A DNA stretch of 64,000 bases from contig NZ_CAAAHX010000013.1 of assembly GCF_900639865.1 (NCBI RefSeq), positions 1 through 64,000 on the forward strand, given 5' to 3'. The position numbers were made by a program, and so were the translations under genes. This DNA comes from Legionella gresilensis. Lineage in GTDB: Bacteria; Pseudomonadota; Gammaproteobacteria; Legionellales; Legionellaceae. This document shows positions 55,647 through 64,000 of the stretch, in pieces. Below the pieces are notes generated by a model. It saw nothing but the letters and a program-made list of their open reading frames with translations. It had not been told where the DNA came from and did not search any database. How positions within the stretch are numbered: position 1 is the first letter of the stretch; each line of letters starts with the position of its first letter.

Positions 55647-58172
55647 ATGAATTTGAAAACTTATCATGAAAAAAGAGATTTTCATAAAACGCCAGAGCCT
55701 AAGGGCAAAGTCCAGCATACTCATAAAAATCTTTTTATTATTCAAAAGCATGCGGCTAGCCACCTGCACTACGATTTTCGCTTAGAGTTAGATGGCGTAC
55801 TTAAAAGCTGGGCTGTACCTAAAGGACCTTGTCTTGATCCTACCGTAAAAAGATTAGCAATGCAGGTTGAAGATCATCCAGTTGAATATGGTTCTTTTGA
55901 AGGGATTATTCCGGAAGGCGAATATGGTGGTGGAACCGTCATGCTCTGGGATAAAGGTAAATGGCGCTCTTTAGATGATGATCCGGTAGCAGCTTATGAA
56001 AAAGGACATTTGCGCTTTGAACTAAATGCTGAAAAATTAAAGGGGCGCTGGGATTTAATTAAATCTTATAAAGATAAAAAAGTTTGGTTTTTAATAAAAT
56101 ATAAAGATAAAGAAGCAAAACCATTAGCTGAATATAATATTACTGAAGAAAAACCAAATAGTGTTTTAACAGGTCAGAACTTAGAAGAAATTACTGAAAA
56201 TTATACGCATAGCTGGGATAAACAGGGTCTAAAGAAAGCCCCAAAAATTAAAAAGTCAGACATTGCTAAACAATTAGCTTCTGCATTATCAGAAAATAAA
56301 GCTAAATCAATTTTTCCAGATACAATTTCACCTGAGCTTGCGACTTTAGTTGATGAAATACCAGAAGGCTCTGATTGGCTTCATGAAATTAAATTGGACG
56401 GCTATCGGATTATAGCCTTTAAAGATGGTAGTACAATTCGACTGATGTCGCGTAATAATAAGGATTGGACAAGTAATTTTCCTAATATTGTTGCTGAGCT
56501 TAAGAAATTACCTGTAAAACGAGCAATCTTTGATGGCGAAATTGTAGTACTTGATGAACAACATAAATCTAATTTTCAATTATTACAAAATTCAGTTAAA
56601 GCCAATAAAAAAATACCCTTTATTTACTATATCTTTGATTTAATCTATGCTGAAAAATCTGATTTAAGAGAGCAGCCTCTTTTAAAAAGAAAAACGATGT
56701 TAGCTAAAGTCCTTGAATCGAGTAATAAAGAAGTTCTGCGTTTTAGTGAACATATTATTGATCAAGGTGAAGAAGTATTAAAGCAATCCTGCGCGCTAGC
56801 TTTAGAAGGCATCGTTTCAAAAAAAGTTAACTCAACTTATTTAGAAAAGCGGACAGAAGATTGGGTAAAAGTTAAATGTATTAAACGGCAAGAGTTTGTT
56901 ATTGGCGGTTATACTTTACCTAAAGGAGCTCGCCATTATTTTGGTTCATTACTGGTAGGATTTTACGACAAACAAGGCCAATTACATTACTGTGGTAACG
57001 TAGGCACAGGCTTTACCCAAGCATCATTAAAGTCCGTTTTTAAAGAATTAGAAAAAAATCGCACAACAAAAAATCCTTTTAACTCGCGTCCTCCTGATGC
57101 TTCTAAAGCACTATGGGTAAACCCTATTTTAGTTGCAGAAGTTGAATTCACGGAGTGGACTAATGATGAACGCTTGCGCCATCCTAGTTTTCAAGGTTTG
57201 CGTTACGATAAAGATGCTCGTTTCGTAAGCAAAGAAGTTGAAACACCTATTAAAAAGGTTAGGCAAGCAACTATAAGTGCGGAAAAGAGATCAAAGAAAA
57301 AGCAGACTTCGGCTGGTTTAACTCACGCTGATAAAGTTATTTACTCAGAAGATAAAATTACTAAAGGGGAACTATATAGTTATTATGATGAAATAAGTGA
57401 ATATATTTTGCCTTACATAAAAAATCGCTTATTAACTTTGGTAAGATGCCCTGAGAAGTATTCAAAATGTTTTTATCAAAAACATCTTTATGCTAATAAC
57501 TCTCCATCACTTTACTCTTTAGCAGTGCAAGGCAAAACCGAGGTTGAGCAATATCTTTACTTAAAAGATAAAAAAGGATTATTAAACTTAATTCAAATGG
57601 GCGTTTTAGAAATTCATCCTTGGGGAAGTCAAATAAAGAGCCTTGAATACCCCGATACTATAACCATTGATCTTGATCCTGCTCCAGATGTACTCTGGCA
57701 AGAAGTGGTACAAGCTGCTTTTGAAATAAAAAAATATTTAGAGCAAATTCAATTAACCTGCTTTGTTAAAACAACAGGTGGTAAAGGTCTACATGTTGTT
57801 GTGCCAATTTTGCCTGAATATGATTGGGAAGATGTAAAACAATTTACTGAGATTTTTGTGCAATTTTTAGAAAAGTTAAAACCAGAAGCCTATGTTAGTA
57901 AAATGTCTAAAACCAAGCGTAAAGGAAAAATATTTATTGATTATTTACGTAATCAGCGTAGTGCCACAGCTATTAGTGCTTATTCAACCCGAGCTCGCTT
58001 ACATGCGCCAGTTGCAACACCGCTTGATTGGGATGAATTAACAGATAACTTTAATGATACCTTTTATACAATACGTACTTTGCCTAAGCGCTTGCAAGAA
58101 TTAAAAACTGACCCGTGGCAAGAGGTTAGGAAGATTAAACAATCATTAAACTTAGATGTTTTAAGAAGCTAA
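55647..58172 (+). CDS. ligD: ATP-dependent DNA ligase LigD (phosphoesterase-ligase-polymerase)
   Basis: Three-domain non-homologous end-joining enzyme (841 aa). The 3'-phosphoesterase domain (about 1-170) has HYDFRLELDGVLKSW and PEGEYGGGTVMLW. The ligase domain (about 220-540) has catalytic K249 in HEIKLDGYR. The polymerase/primase domain (about 555-835) has TIDLDPAPD and TTGGKGLHVVVP. The order is PE-ligase-polymerase, as in Pseudomonas. No ku gene was found in the window, so Ku, if present, is elsewhere. Confidence 0.95.
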   Translation: MNLKTYHEKRDFHKTPEPKGKVQHTHKNLFIIQKHAASHLHYDFRLELDGVLKSWAVPKGPCLDPTVKRLAMQVEDHPVEYGSFEGIIPEGEYGGGTVMLWDKGKWRSLDDDPVAAYEKGHLRFELNAEKLKGRWDLIKSYKDKKVWFLIKYKDKEAKPLAEYNITEEKPNSVLTGQNLEEITENYTHSWDKQGLKKAPKIKKSDIAKQLASALSENKAKSIFPDTISPELATLVDEIPEGSDWLHEIKLDGYRIIAFKDGSTIRLMSRNNKDWTSNFPNIVAELKKLPVKRAIFDGEIVVLDEQHKSNFQLLQNSVKANKKIPFIYYIFDLIYAEKSDLREQPLLKRKTMLAKVLESSNKEVLRFSEHIIDQGEEVLKQSCALALEGIVSKKVNSTYLEKRTEDWVKVKCIKRQEFVIGGYTLPKGARHYFGSLLVGFYDKQGQLHYCGNVGTGFTQASLKSVFKELEKNRTTKNPFNSRPPDASKALWVNPILVAEVEFTEWTNDERLRHPSFQGLRYDKDARFVSKEVETPIKKVRQATISAEKRSKKKQTSAGLTHADKVIYSEDKITKGELYSYYDEISEYILPYIKNRLLTLVRCPEKYSKCFYQKHLYANNSPSLYSLAVQGKTEVEQYLYLKDKKGLLNLIQMGVLEIHPWGSQIKSLEYPDTITIDLDPAPDVLWQEVVQAAFEIKKYLEQIQLTCFVKTTGGKGLHVVVPILPEYDWEDVKQFTEIFVQFLEKLKPEAYVSKMSKTKRKGKIFIDYLRNQRSATAISAYSTRARLHAPVATPLDWDELTDNFNDTFYTIRTLPKRLQELKTDPWQEVRKIKQSLNLDVLRS

Positions 58173-58230
58173 TTGCCTCATCACTAAAAGTTTGGAAAGA
58201 GGTCTAATAAAAAAATTAAAAGCCATTTAA

Positions 58231-58312
58231 GCTCTCGCCTACGTTCCGCGACTTGTTCGCAAAATCCAGGTTCGAGCTAGGTTACTGGAGCCTGCGGCTA
58301 AGTGGCGGCAGC
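58231..58312. repeat. GC-richer palindromic remnant at the 5' edge of the broken transporter
   Basis: About 80 bases that are clearly richer in GC than the flanks. The word TTCCGCGA-CTTGT-TCGCAAAA (58244-58264) is an imperfect inverted repeat with GCGA/TCGC in the stem (58248-58251 with 58257-58260), of the kind seen in dispersed palindromic elements. It replaces the expected start region of the NRAMP gene, so it may be the cause or the scar of the truncation. Confidence 0.4.
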
Positions 58313-58321
58313 TAAGCATTA

Positions 58322-59533
58322 AGACTACTAGGGCCAGGGCTTATTACAGGCGCTAGCGATGATGATCCATCGGGAATAGCGACTTATTCCCAGGCAGGTG
58401 CCAAATTTGGTTTTGCAACGCTTAGGACTGCTCTAATCACTTTTCCTTTAATGGTAGCAATTCAAGAAATGTGTGCACGTATTGGTTTTGTTACTGGCGA
58501 AGGGTTAGTGAGTAATATTCGAAAACATTATTCATTAACCATTTTATATATTGTCTTGTTCTTTTGCATTCCTGGAATTATTTTAAATATTGGGGCAGAT
58601 ATTGCTGGCATGGGCGCAGTGACGCATTTACTCTTTCCGCAAGTTCCAGCCTATATTTTCTCTATTCTATTTACTCTTATTTTAACAGTAGCGATTGTTT
58701 TTTTGCCCTATCGAAAAATTGCTGCCGTCTTAAAATATTTATGTTTAACGCTTCTACTTTATTTAATTATCCCGTTCTTAGTTAAACCTAATTTGCTTCA
58801 TGTACTTAAATCCACCTTTATTCCTAAAATCCATTTCAATAAGGAATTTATTAGTATTTTAGTTGCTATTTTAGGTACAACAATCTCGCCTTATTTATTC
58901 TTCTGGCAAGCAACTATGGTTGCTGAGGATAAAAAACATCTTAAAAAAATTGTTGTTAATATACGCATGATTAATGAAGTTAAGTTTGATATCCACATCG
59001 GCATGTTATTTTCAAACTTGATTATGTACTTTATCATATTAACTACCGGGGCAACGTTGTTTAATGCTGGTATTCATCATATAGATACCGTAGAACAAGC
59101 TGCTAAAGCATTAGAACCGCTTGCTGGAAGATTTGCGTATCTGTTATTTGCTTTAGGTGTTATTGGCACTGGGTTTTTGGCAATTCCTGTGTTAACAGGT
59201 TGTCTTTCTTATTCGCTTTCTGCAACGTTTAATTGACAAGGTAGCTTAGATAAAAAATATCATCAAGCTAAAGCTTTTTATGGTGCTATTTTCATTTCAT
59301 TACTGTTAGGGTTAAGTATTAATTTTATAGATATATCTGCAATTGATGCCTTAATTTATACAGCTATGTTTTATGGAATTACTGCACCTATCTTAATTGT
59401 TCTTCATATGGCTAATAATAAGAAGATAATGGGTCAGTTTGTAAATAAGTGGCTTTCAAATCTATTAGGTTTCATTACTTTTGTCTTAATGTTGCTAGCA
59501 AGCATTACTTTAGTATATTTTCAATTTCTTTAG
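58322..59533 (+). pseudogene. Broken NRAMP-family divalent metal transporter
   Basis: The reading frame shows the NRAMP pattern GPGLITGASDDDPSGIATYS from 58331, then many membrane helices (PLMVAIQEMCARIGF). It has two breaks. No start codon precedes the conserved part: an in-frame TAA lies at 58313-58315. A TGA at 59234-59236 stands where family members have tryptophan, and the frame continues to TAG at 59531-59533 with QGSLDKKYHQAKAFYGAI and two or three further helices. A further change (arginine at 58424) sits where the family usually has tryptophan. A 261-aa internal piece could be made from ATG 58451, but function is unlikely. Confidence 0.8.
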
Positions 59534-59582
59534 TCTACGCTTATTAAGAGCACTATAAATTCTAATTAATAGGATTTAAATA

Positions 59583-60491
59583 ATGGAAAATAGATTAAGG
59601 ATAAGGGATTGTTTAATAGTTGGCGCTGGCCCTGCCGGATTAACAGCTGCTATTTATCTAGCCCGTTTTTGTCGAAACATTGCTATTTTTGATTTTAACT
59701 ATAGCAGGGCTTCCTTAATCCCTACCTCTCATAATTATCCGGGCTTCGTCAAAGGTATTTCTGGCAAGGATCTATTAGAACGCTTAAAACAGCAATTACA
59801 AGTTTATAACGTTTCAGTAATAAGAGAGAAAATCGAGTCCATAAAACAAGCAGAAGGTGGCTTTATAGCAAAGAGCGTCAATCATGAAATTTTTAGTAGC
59901 TATGTCATACTTGCAACGGGGGTTAAGGATATAGAGCCGCAATTACCTTTTATTAACAATGCAATACAGCAGGGATTAATTAGACATTGCCCTATATGTG
60001 ACGCCTATGAAGTGATTAACCAGAAAGTTGCTGTCATTGGCGAGGGAAAAGCAGGATTAGGAGAGGCTCGCTTTCTGCGCCACTATACACCTTATATTAC
60101 TTTACTTACTTTAGGCCGAGTGCCGAAATGGAGTAGAAAGGAAATTAAAGCTCTTAAAGAGGCTAATTTAATTATCAATCCATTGCCGCTAGTTAAAATT
60201 GAACTTACTCTAAATACAGGCGCAACACTTTATTTTGCGGATGGGAAGAAAGAGCATTATGACTGTCTTTACTCAGCTCTTGGTTGTATTAAGCATACAG
60301 AGCTAGCTAGTATGCTAAATGCAAAAGAAAAAAAAGGTACTTTAGTAGTTAATCGTAATTATGAAACCTCCGTTAAAGGACTATTTGCTATAGGTGACTT
60401 GGTTTCTGATTTATATCAGATTTGTGTTGCCGAAAGTCAAGCAGCAATAGCTGCCACAGCAATTCATAGAAGATTAGCTAAACTTGATTAA
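59583..60491 (+). CDS. Thioredoxin reductase-like flavoprotein
   Basis: A 302-aa NAD(P)H-FAD oxidoreductase of the TrxB/AhpF group. FAD binding is seen in [15 protein letters not shown] (11-25) and [16 protein letters not shown] near the end. The redox pair is C136-P-I-C139 ([10 protein letters not shown]). The NADPH site is [14 protein letters not shown]. It differs from housekeeping TrxB, and the CPIC rather than CATC centre and the short length suggest a different disulfide partner. No thioredoxin gene is adjacent. Confidence 0.88.
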   Translation: MENRLRIRDCLIVGAGPAGLTAAIYLARFCRNIAIFDFNYSRASLIPTSHNYPGFVKGISGKDLLERLKQQLQVYNVSVIREKIESIKQAEGGFIAKSVNHEIFSSYVILATGVKDIEPQLPFINNAIQQGLIRHCPICDAYEVINQKVAVIGEGKAGLGEARFLRHYTPYITLLTLGRVPKWSRKEIKALKEANLIINPLPLVKIELTLNTGATLYFADGKKEHYDCLYSALGCIKHTELASMLNAKEKKGTLVVNRNYETSVKGLFAIGDLVSDLYQICVAESQAAIAATAIHRRLAKLD

Positions 60492-60595
60492 TTACTCTTT
60501 CATTTAGATGAGCGCTAAATGAAAATTTTAGTGAAATACTTAATATAGTTTAAGGATTAAATAATTCTTAGCTTTTTAAGTTAGGATCAGATTTT

Positions 60596-61081
60596 ATGAA
60601 AACTATAAAAGAAGTTGTTGATTTTCTCAAAGAAAAAGATCTTACTCTGATAACTGCAGAATCATGTACGGCAGGCCAAATCCTTGCTTTATTAGGGAAA
60701 ATTGAAGGATGTGGTAGCTGCCTTGAAGCTGGCTTTGTTGTTTATTCTTCGCAAGCAAAAAAGAGGCTTTTAGGGGTTAAACAAACAACTATTAAGAAAT
60801 ATACATTAACCAGCGAAGCAGTCGCACTTGAAATGGCTAAAGGGGCCCTAAAAGATAGTAGAGCTAATATTGTTATTGCAACTACTGGTATTACAGGCGA
60901 TGAACCTATGGATGGTATTGCGCCGGGTACTGTTTGTTTCGCTTGGGGTGTCAAAACCAAAGATGGTCTAAAATTTGTCAGTACAACGAAACGCTTTCGA
61001 GGAACTCGTGCTGCTGTACAGGTTAAGGCAGCTAAATATGCATTATTAAGCCTTTCTGCTTATTACCATAAGCTAAGCTAA
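60596..61081 (+). CDS. CinA C-terminal-type amidase (PncC-like)
   Basis: A 161-aa stand-alone CinA-C domain, the family of nicotinamide mononucleotide deamidases. AESCTAGQILALL holds the conserved serine and threonine, and TTGITGDEPMDGIAPGTV the active-site loop. This loop departs from the usual TGIAGP-x-GG, so the substrate may differ. The gene is monocistronic. Confidence 0.85.
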   Translation: MKTIKEVVDFLKEKDLTLITAESCTAGQILALLGKIEGCGSCLEAGFVVYSSQAKKRLLGVKQTTIKKYTLTSEAVALEMAKGALKDSRANIVIATTGITGDEPMDGIAPGTVCFAWGVKTKDGLKFVSTTKRFRGTRAAVQVKAAKYALLSLSAYYHKLS

Positions 61082-61151
61082 TTCTTTAATATTTTTAGAG
61101 ATGAGAATCTAAAGATGCGCAAGCAGGTTAGAGACATGGATTCGGTAAAGT

Positions 61152-61194
61152 GGTAGCAACTGTCTTGATCTAAAAACTCAGGACAGTTGCTACC
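61152..61194. repeat. Long near-perfect inverted repeat
   Basis: GGTAGCAACTGTC (61152-61164) pairs exactly with GACAGTTGCTACC (61182-61194). The stem continues four more pairs (one G-U) to leave a 9-base loop (61169-61177), giving a 17-bp helix. CTCTTTG follows, with few Ts, so it could be a bidirectional terminator for the upstream gene or a dispersed palindromic element. Confidence 0.6.
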
Positions 61195-61304
61195 TCTTTG
61201 CTAGGCGGAAAGACATTAAATATTGTAAACCTTTCACATAAATTTTTTGATTTACTACAGACATGATGGCTTTATTTGTTATACTGCGCTCAAATAATAA
61301 CCAC

Positions 61305-62207
61305 ATGAAGTACTTTATGTCTAAGAAAAAAATACATACTAATAGTCCTGAGAAACAATTTAAAAAGTTAACTCAACAATATCTTAATTTAATGGATAAT
61401 CTTACGCGTTGTAAAAGTGAACGCAGTATGAAGGCACTGTTAAAACAACACACTAAAGTAGTTAAGAGAATTGGACAGGATCAACTAAATCAAGAAAATT
61501 TAATTAAAGTACAGAGCTTAGACTTTATTCTTCAGAAATTAAAAGAGAGTAAAGCAAAAGAATTTGGTATTTCTATTGAGCAGGAAACACTAGCACCTAG
61601 TATAGTTACAGAAGAAAAGCCTACTTTAGCATCATCAGAGCTAACTAAAACAGAGGTTTTAAATGTAGAGCCTGATGCTATCATACAAAATGAGCCAGAC
61701 ATAGCAGCTAATTATTATGAAAATGATGAAAATATAGAAAAAAATGCTGCATCACTACTTCAAATTGCTAACATCAAAAATTTAGCGCTTAATATAGGCT
61801 TTAATCAGTCTAAGACTATAGAGCAAAATACGGCAAAACCAGAAAAAGCAAATTATGAAGAAATGCTTGCTTGGCTAAACTCTCAGGGAACAATAGGTGA
61901 AAGACTAGGCCAAGTATTAGCTCGTTTACATAATGGGGCACGACATCGTTGGAATCCTTATTGGAAAAATAGTAGCGACAAATTAGAGAAAATATTAGAT
62001 GCACTTAATAATTTAAGTCCGGCTGAGTCTTTAGCTGATGAACTAGATAATAAAAACACGGAACTTTATCAAGCAATTAATATACCTCGTCTTAGGTCTC
62101 GTTTTAGCTTATTTAATGGTGCTTGTGGTGTTAAGCCCAGTAAATCTTTACAAAAAATTGAAGCGTTAGATAATGATTTGCAACCCTCTCAGCAGTGCGG
62201 TATATAA
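61305..62207 (+). CDS. Hypothetical protein, soluble and charged
   Basis: Not recognised (300 aa from this start). The N-terminal 100 residues are helical and basic (KKKIHTNSPEKQFKKLTQQY). The middle is acidic and low-complexity. Residues near 200-250 form a more ordered part (MLAWLNSQGTIGERLGQVLA, with RHRWNPYWKN). The ATG at 61317 is an alternative start; TATACT at 61280-61285 lies upstream of both, so the earlier in-frame ATG at 61263 is unlikely. A type IV effector is possible in this genus but no motif supports it. Confidence 0.5.
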   Translation: MKYFMSKKKIHTNSPEKQFKKLTQQYLNLMDNLTRCKSERSMKALLKQHTKVVKRIGQDQLNQENLIKVQSLDFILQKLKESKAKEFGISIEQETLAPSIVTEEKPTLASSELTKTEVLNVEPDAIIQNEPDIAANYYENDENIEKNAASLLQIANIKNLALNIGFNQSKTIEQNTAKPEKANYEEMLAWLNSQGTIGERLGQVLARLHNGARHRWNPYWKNSSDKLEKILDALNNLSPAESLADELDNKNTELYQAINIPRLRSRFSLFNGACGVKPSKSLQKIEALDNDLQPSQQCGI

Positions 62208-62292
62208 GAGGTTAATTAGTCAATGTTTAGTTATTTTTTACCTTCAACTAGCTTAATAAATTTATAACAGTATATTTTATTATTTAATTATG

Positions 62293-62320
62293 TTGATTTT
62301 TAGCTTGTTAGAGCCATAAT
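62293..62320 (+). promoter_or_regulatory. Candidate promoter of lemA-htpX
   Basis: TTGATT (62293-62298) and CATAAT (62315-62320) stand 16 bases apart, 31 bases before the lemA start. Matching is by eye. Confidence 0.4.
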
Positions 62321-62350
62321 TAGTAATAATTAAACCATTAGGAAGCACGG

Positions 62351-62932
62351 ATGACTAAGTTTTTAATAGTTGTGTTAATCATCTTAGCCCTATTGTTTTT
62401 TTGGGCTATTGGGATATTTAACAGTCTAATTGGCTTAATTGAGGCGATTAACAATAATAAACGCCAAATTGATATTCAATTAGATCGCCGTTTTAAAGTA
62501 TTTCAATCGTTGATTGAAACAGTGAAAAAGTATATGGATTACGAACAGACAACGCTAAAAGATGTTGTTGCATTACGTAATCAAGCACAAGCTGCAAGAG
62601 CAGCTGGTGATGAAAAATCAAGGATTGCGGCTGAAAATGGAATTTCGCAAATTGCATCGGGTTTAAATGTGGTTTTCGAACAATATCCAGATTTAAAAGC
62701 GAATCAAAATGTTATTCAGTTGCAAGAAGAAATCGTTAATACTGAAAATAAACTTGCTTATGCAAAGCAAGCTTATAACGACAGTGTTGAACGTTATTAT
62801 GCCAAGAAAAAATCATTTGTTGAGTCAATGATAGTAAATTTCTTTCCTGACAAGCTAGATAAGGAATTTGAGTATTGGTCATTGCCTGAAGAACAAATTA
62901 AGGCTAATGAAAATTATACTGTTAAATTTTGA
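62351..62932 (+). CDS. lemA: LemA family protein
   Basis: A 193-aa protein with an N-terminal membrane helix (residues 3-22) and a long helical body. The family core is FKVFQSLIETVKKYMDYEQ and VVALRNQAQAA. The function of LemA is not firmly known. It is 13 bases upstream of the M48 protease gene, a common pairing. Confidence 0.9.
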   Translation: MTKFLIVVLIILALLFFWAIGIFNSLIGLIEAINNNKRQIDIQLDRRFKVFQSLIETVKKYMDYEQTTLKDVVALRNQAQAARAAGDEKSRIAAENGISQIASGLNVVFEQYPDLKANQNVIQLQEEIVNTENKLAYAKQAYNDSVERYYAKKKSFVESMIVNFFPDKLDKEFEYWSLPEEQIKANENYTVKF

Positions 62933-62945
62933 TTAAGTAGCAGCC

Positions 62946-63995
62946 ATGTCACTTCATGATTATGAAGCAAGCGTCGGTAACTGGCGGGCGCAATTACAGC
63001 GTAATGAACGTAAAACCCGCTTTGTTATTGCTACATTTATTTTAATCTATTTAGTTGTTGGATTACTTGCCGATTGTGCAATTAATCTTTCAGCTTATCC
63101 TAATGCGATGTTATCGCAAATTCTTATGGCTCTGGTGACTTTTCAAATTGTTCCTTGGGCCACTATTACTATGGTTATCGTTGCCGCGCTATCTTTGTTA
63201 ATTACCTATTCTATGTATGACCGTATTATGTTATTAGGTACGGAATATCGAGAAATCACGCCAGAAAATATCCAAAATTTGCAGGAAAAGCAGCTGTATA
63301 ATGTAGTAGAAGAAATGAAAGTAGCGGCTGGTCTCCAATACATGCCTAAGGTATATCTTATTGAAGCAAATTATATGAATGCCTTTGCTAGTGGGTACAG
63401 CGAAAAATCTGCCATGGTTGCTATTACTCGTGGTTTAATTGAAAAACTTGATCGGGCTGAGTTACAAGCGGTTATGGCTCATGAGCTTAGTCATATACGC
63501 CATCATGATATTAAATTAACCTTAACAGTTACCGTGCTAAGCAATATTATGCTTATTGTCATTGATATGCTGTTTTATTCATTAATTTATCGTCCTAATA
63601 ATGATAACCGTCGCCAAGGCAATAATGCGGGTAATGCTTTAGTGTTGGTTGTTATCTTGTTAAGATATGTATTACCCTTGATAACGGTCTTATTAACGCT
63701 CTTTTTAAGTCGTACACGGGAATATATGGCCGACTCAGGTTCCGTTGAGCTTATGCGTGATAATGAGCCCATGGCACGCGCATTATTAAAAATAAGTGAA
63801 GATCATGCAAGTCATGCGGATGAATACACCCATGAATATGGTCAAACACGGCATGAACAACTAAGGCAAGCATCTTATTTATTTGATCCATCAAGTATTG
63901 ATCCTATCAAATCCTTAGCTAATGCTTTTTCTTCTCATCCTCAAATCGAACAGCGTCTGGCTGCAATAGGTTTTAGGCGTAGAAAGAGTGAATAA
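62946..63995 (+). CDS. htpX: HtpX-like membrane metalloprotease (M48)
   Basis: A 349-aa inner-membrane zinc protease for quality control of membrane proteins. Two N-terminal helices (about 25-45 and 70-90) come before the metal site HELSH (179-183). Two further helices follow, and REYMADSGS holds the third zinc ligand. The order with lemA is conserved. It is complete in the window, ending five bases before its edge. Confidence 0.92.
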   Translation: MSLHDYEASVGNWRAQLQRNERKTRFVIATFILIYLVVGLLADCAINLSAYPNAMLSQILMALVTFQIVPWATITMVIVAALSLLITYSMYDRIMLLGTEYREITPENIQNLQEKQLYNVVEEMKVAAGLQYMPKVYLIEANYMNAFASGYSEKSAMVAITRGLIEKLDRAELQAVMAHELSHIRHHDIKLTLTVTVLSNIMLIVIDMLFYSLIYRPNNDNRRQGNNAGNALVLVVILLRYVLPLITVLLTLFLSRTREYMADSGSVELMRDNEPMARALLKISEDHASHADEYTHEYGQTRHEQLRQASYLFDPSSIDPIKSLANAFSSHPQIEQRLAAIGFRRRKSE

Positions 63996-64000
63996 AAATG

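Noticed and set aside
1-64000. tRNA genes, rRNA genes, intact insertion sequences or prophage
   Set aside because: No cloverleaf, rRNA segment, transposase or phage structural gene was recognised on either strand.

Overview
The window is a low-GC gammaproteobacterial chromosome segment that looks like Legionella or a close member of the Legionellales. Pointers to this are the S10-spc-alpha ribosomal supercluster with Legionella-like proteins, an IcmL/DotI-like periplasmic protein, a Legionella-type Fur, a very-long-chain lipid A acyl cluster, an Lcl/DUF1566-type surface protein, and several proteins with eukaryotic-like or effector-like parts (ankyrin repeats, a ubiquitin-interacting motif, a possible CheD-like deamidase fold). 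The species cannot be fixed from sequence reading alone.

Layout. 1-13600 (+): end of tuf, then the uninterrupted S10, spc and alpha ribosomal operons including secY, rpmJ and rpoA, closed by a strong intrinsic terminator. 13700-17800: an accessory block with a CheD-like hypothetical protein, a DEDDh exonuclease/GIY-YIG nuclease fusion, a RAMA-SIR2 fusion that resembles an anti-phage NADase, and an unassigned, well-folded RNA candidate. 17805-22100 (-): ssb, a YajR-type MFS transporter, and a REC-PAS-GGDEF-EAL c-di-GMP protein. 22475-28087 (+): a tight operon of FabL-type enoyl reductase, long acyl carrier protein, double-hotdog dehydratase, an active ketosynthase, a ketosynthase-like protein without the cysteine, and an LpxL-type acyltransferase. 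The order matches the rhizobial acpXL-fabZXL-fabF2XL-fabF1XL-lpxXL locus and suggests synthesis and transfer of a very long chain to lipid A. 28117-36283 (-): an ankyrin protein with two HEPN-type R-x4-H motifs, the trkH, trkA, dapF and lptM genes, and a nuclease-like hypothetical protein. 36597-38775: esterase, ratA, ratB, bamE (convergent) and fur. 38874-41964 (+): a protein with a near-perfect ubiquitin-interacting motif, and a HerA-like ATPase. 41990-46106 (-): four overlapping genes (C39-like peptidase, RimK-like ATP-grasp, GCS2-like ligase, N-formylglutamate amidohydrolase-like) forming a predicted peptide or amide metabolite pathway. 46230-52466 (-): GT87 membrane glycosyltransferase, hotdog thioesterase, BON protein, repeat-containing surface protein, beta-barrel protein, IcmL-like protein. 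52607-64000 (+): uvrA, ligD, a broken NRAMP transporter gene, a thioredoxin-reductase-like enzyme, a CinA C-terminal amidase, an unknown gene, lemA and htpX.

No tRNA, rRNA, CRISPR array or intact insertion sequence was recognised. The most rewarding items for follow-up are the RAMA-SIR2 fusion, the ankyrin/HEPN protein, the UIM protein, the amidoligase operon, the ketosynthase/cysteine-less ketosynthase pair, and the structured RNA at 17641-17730.
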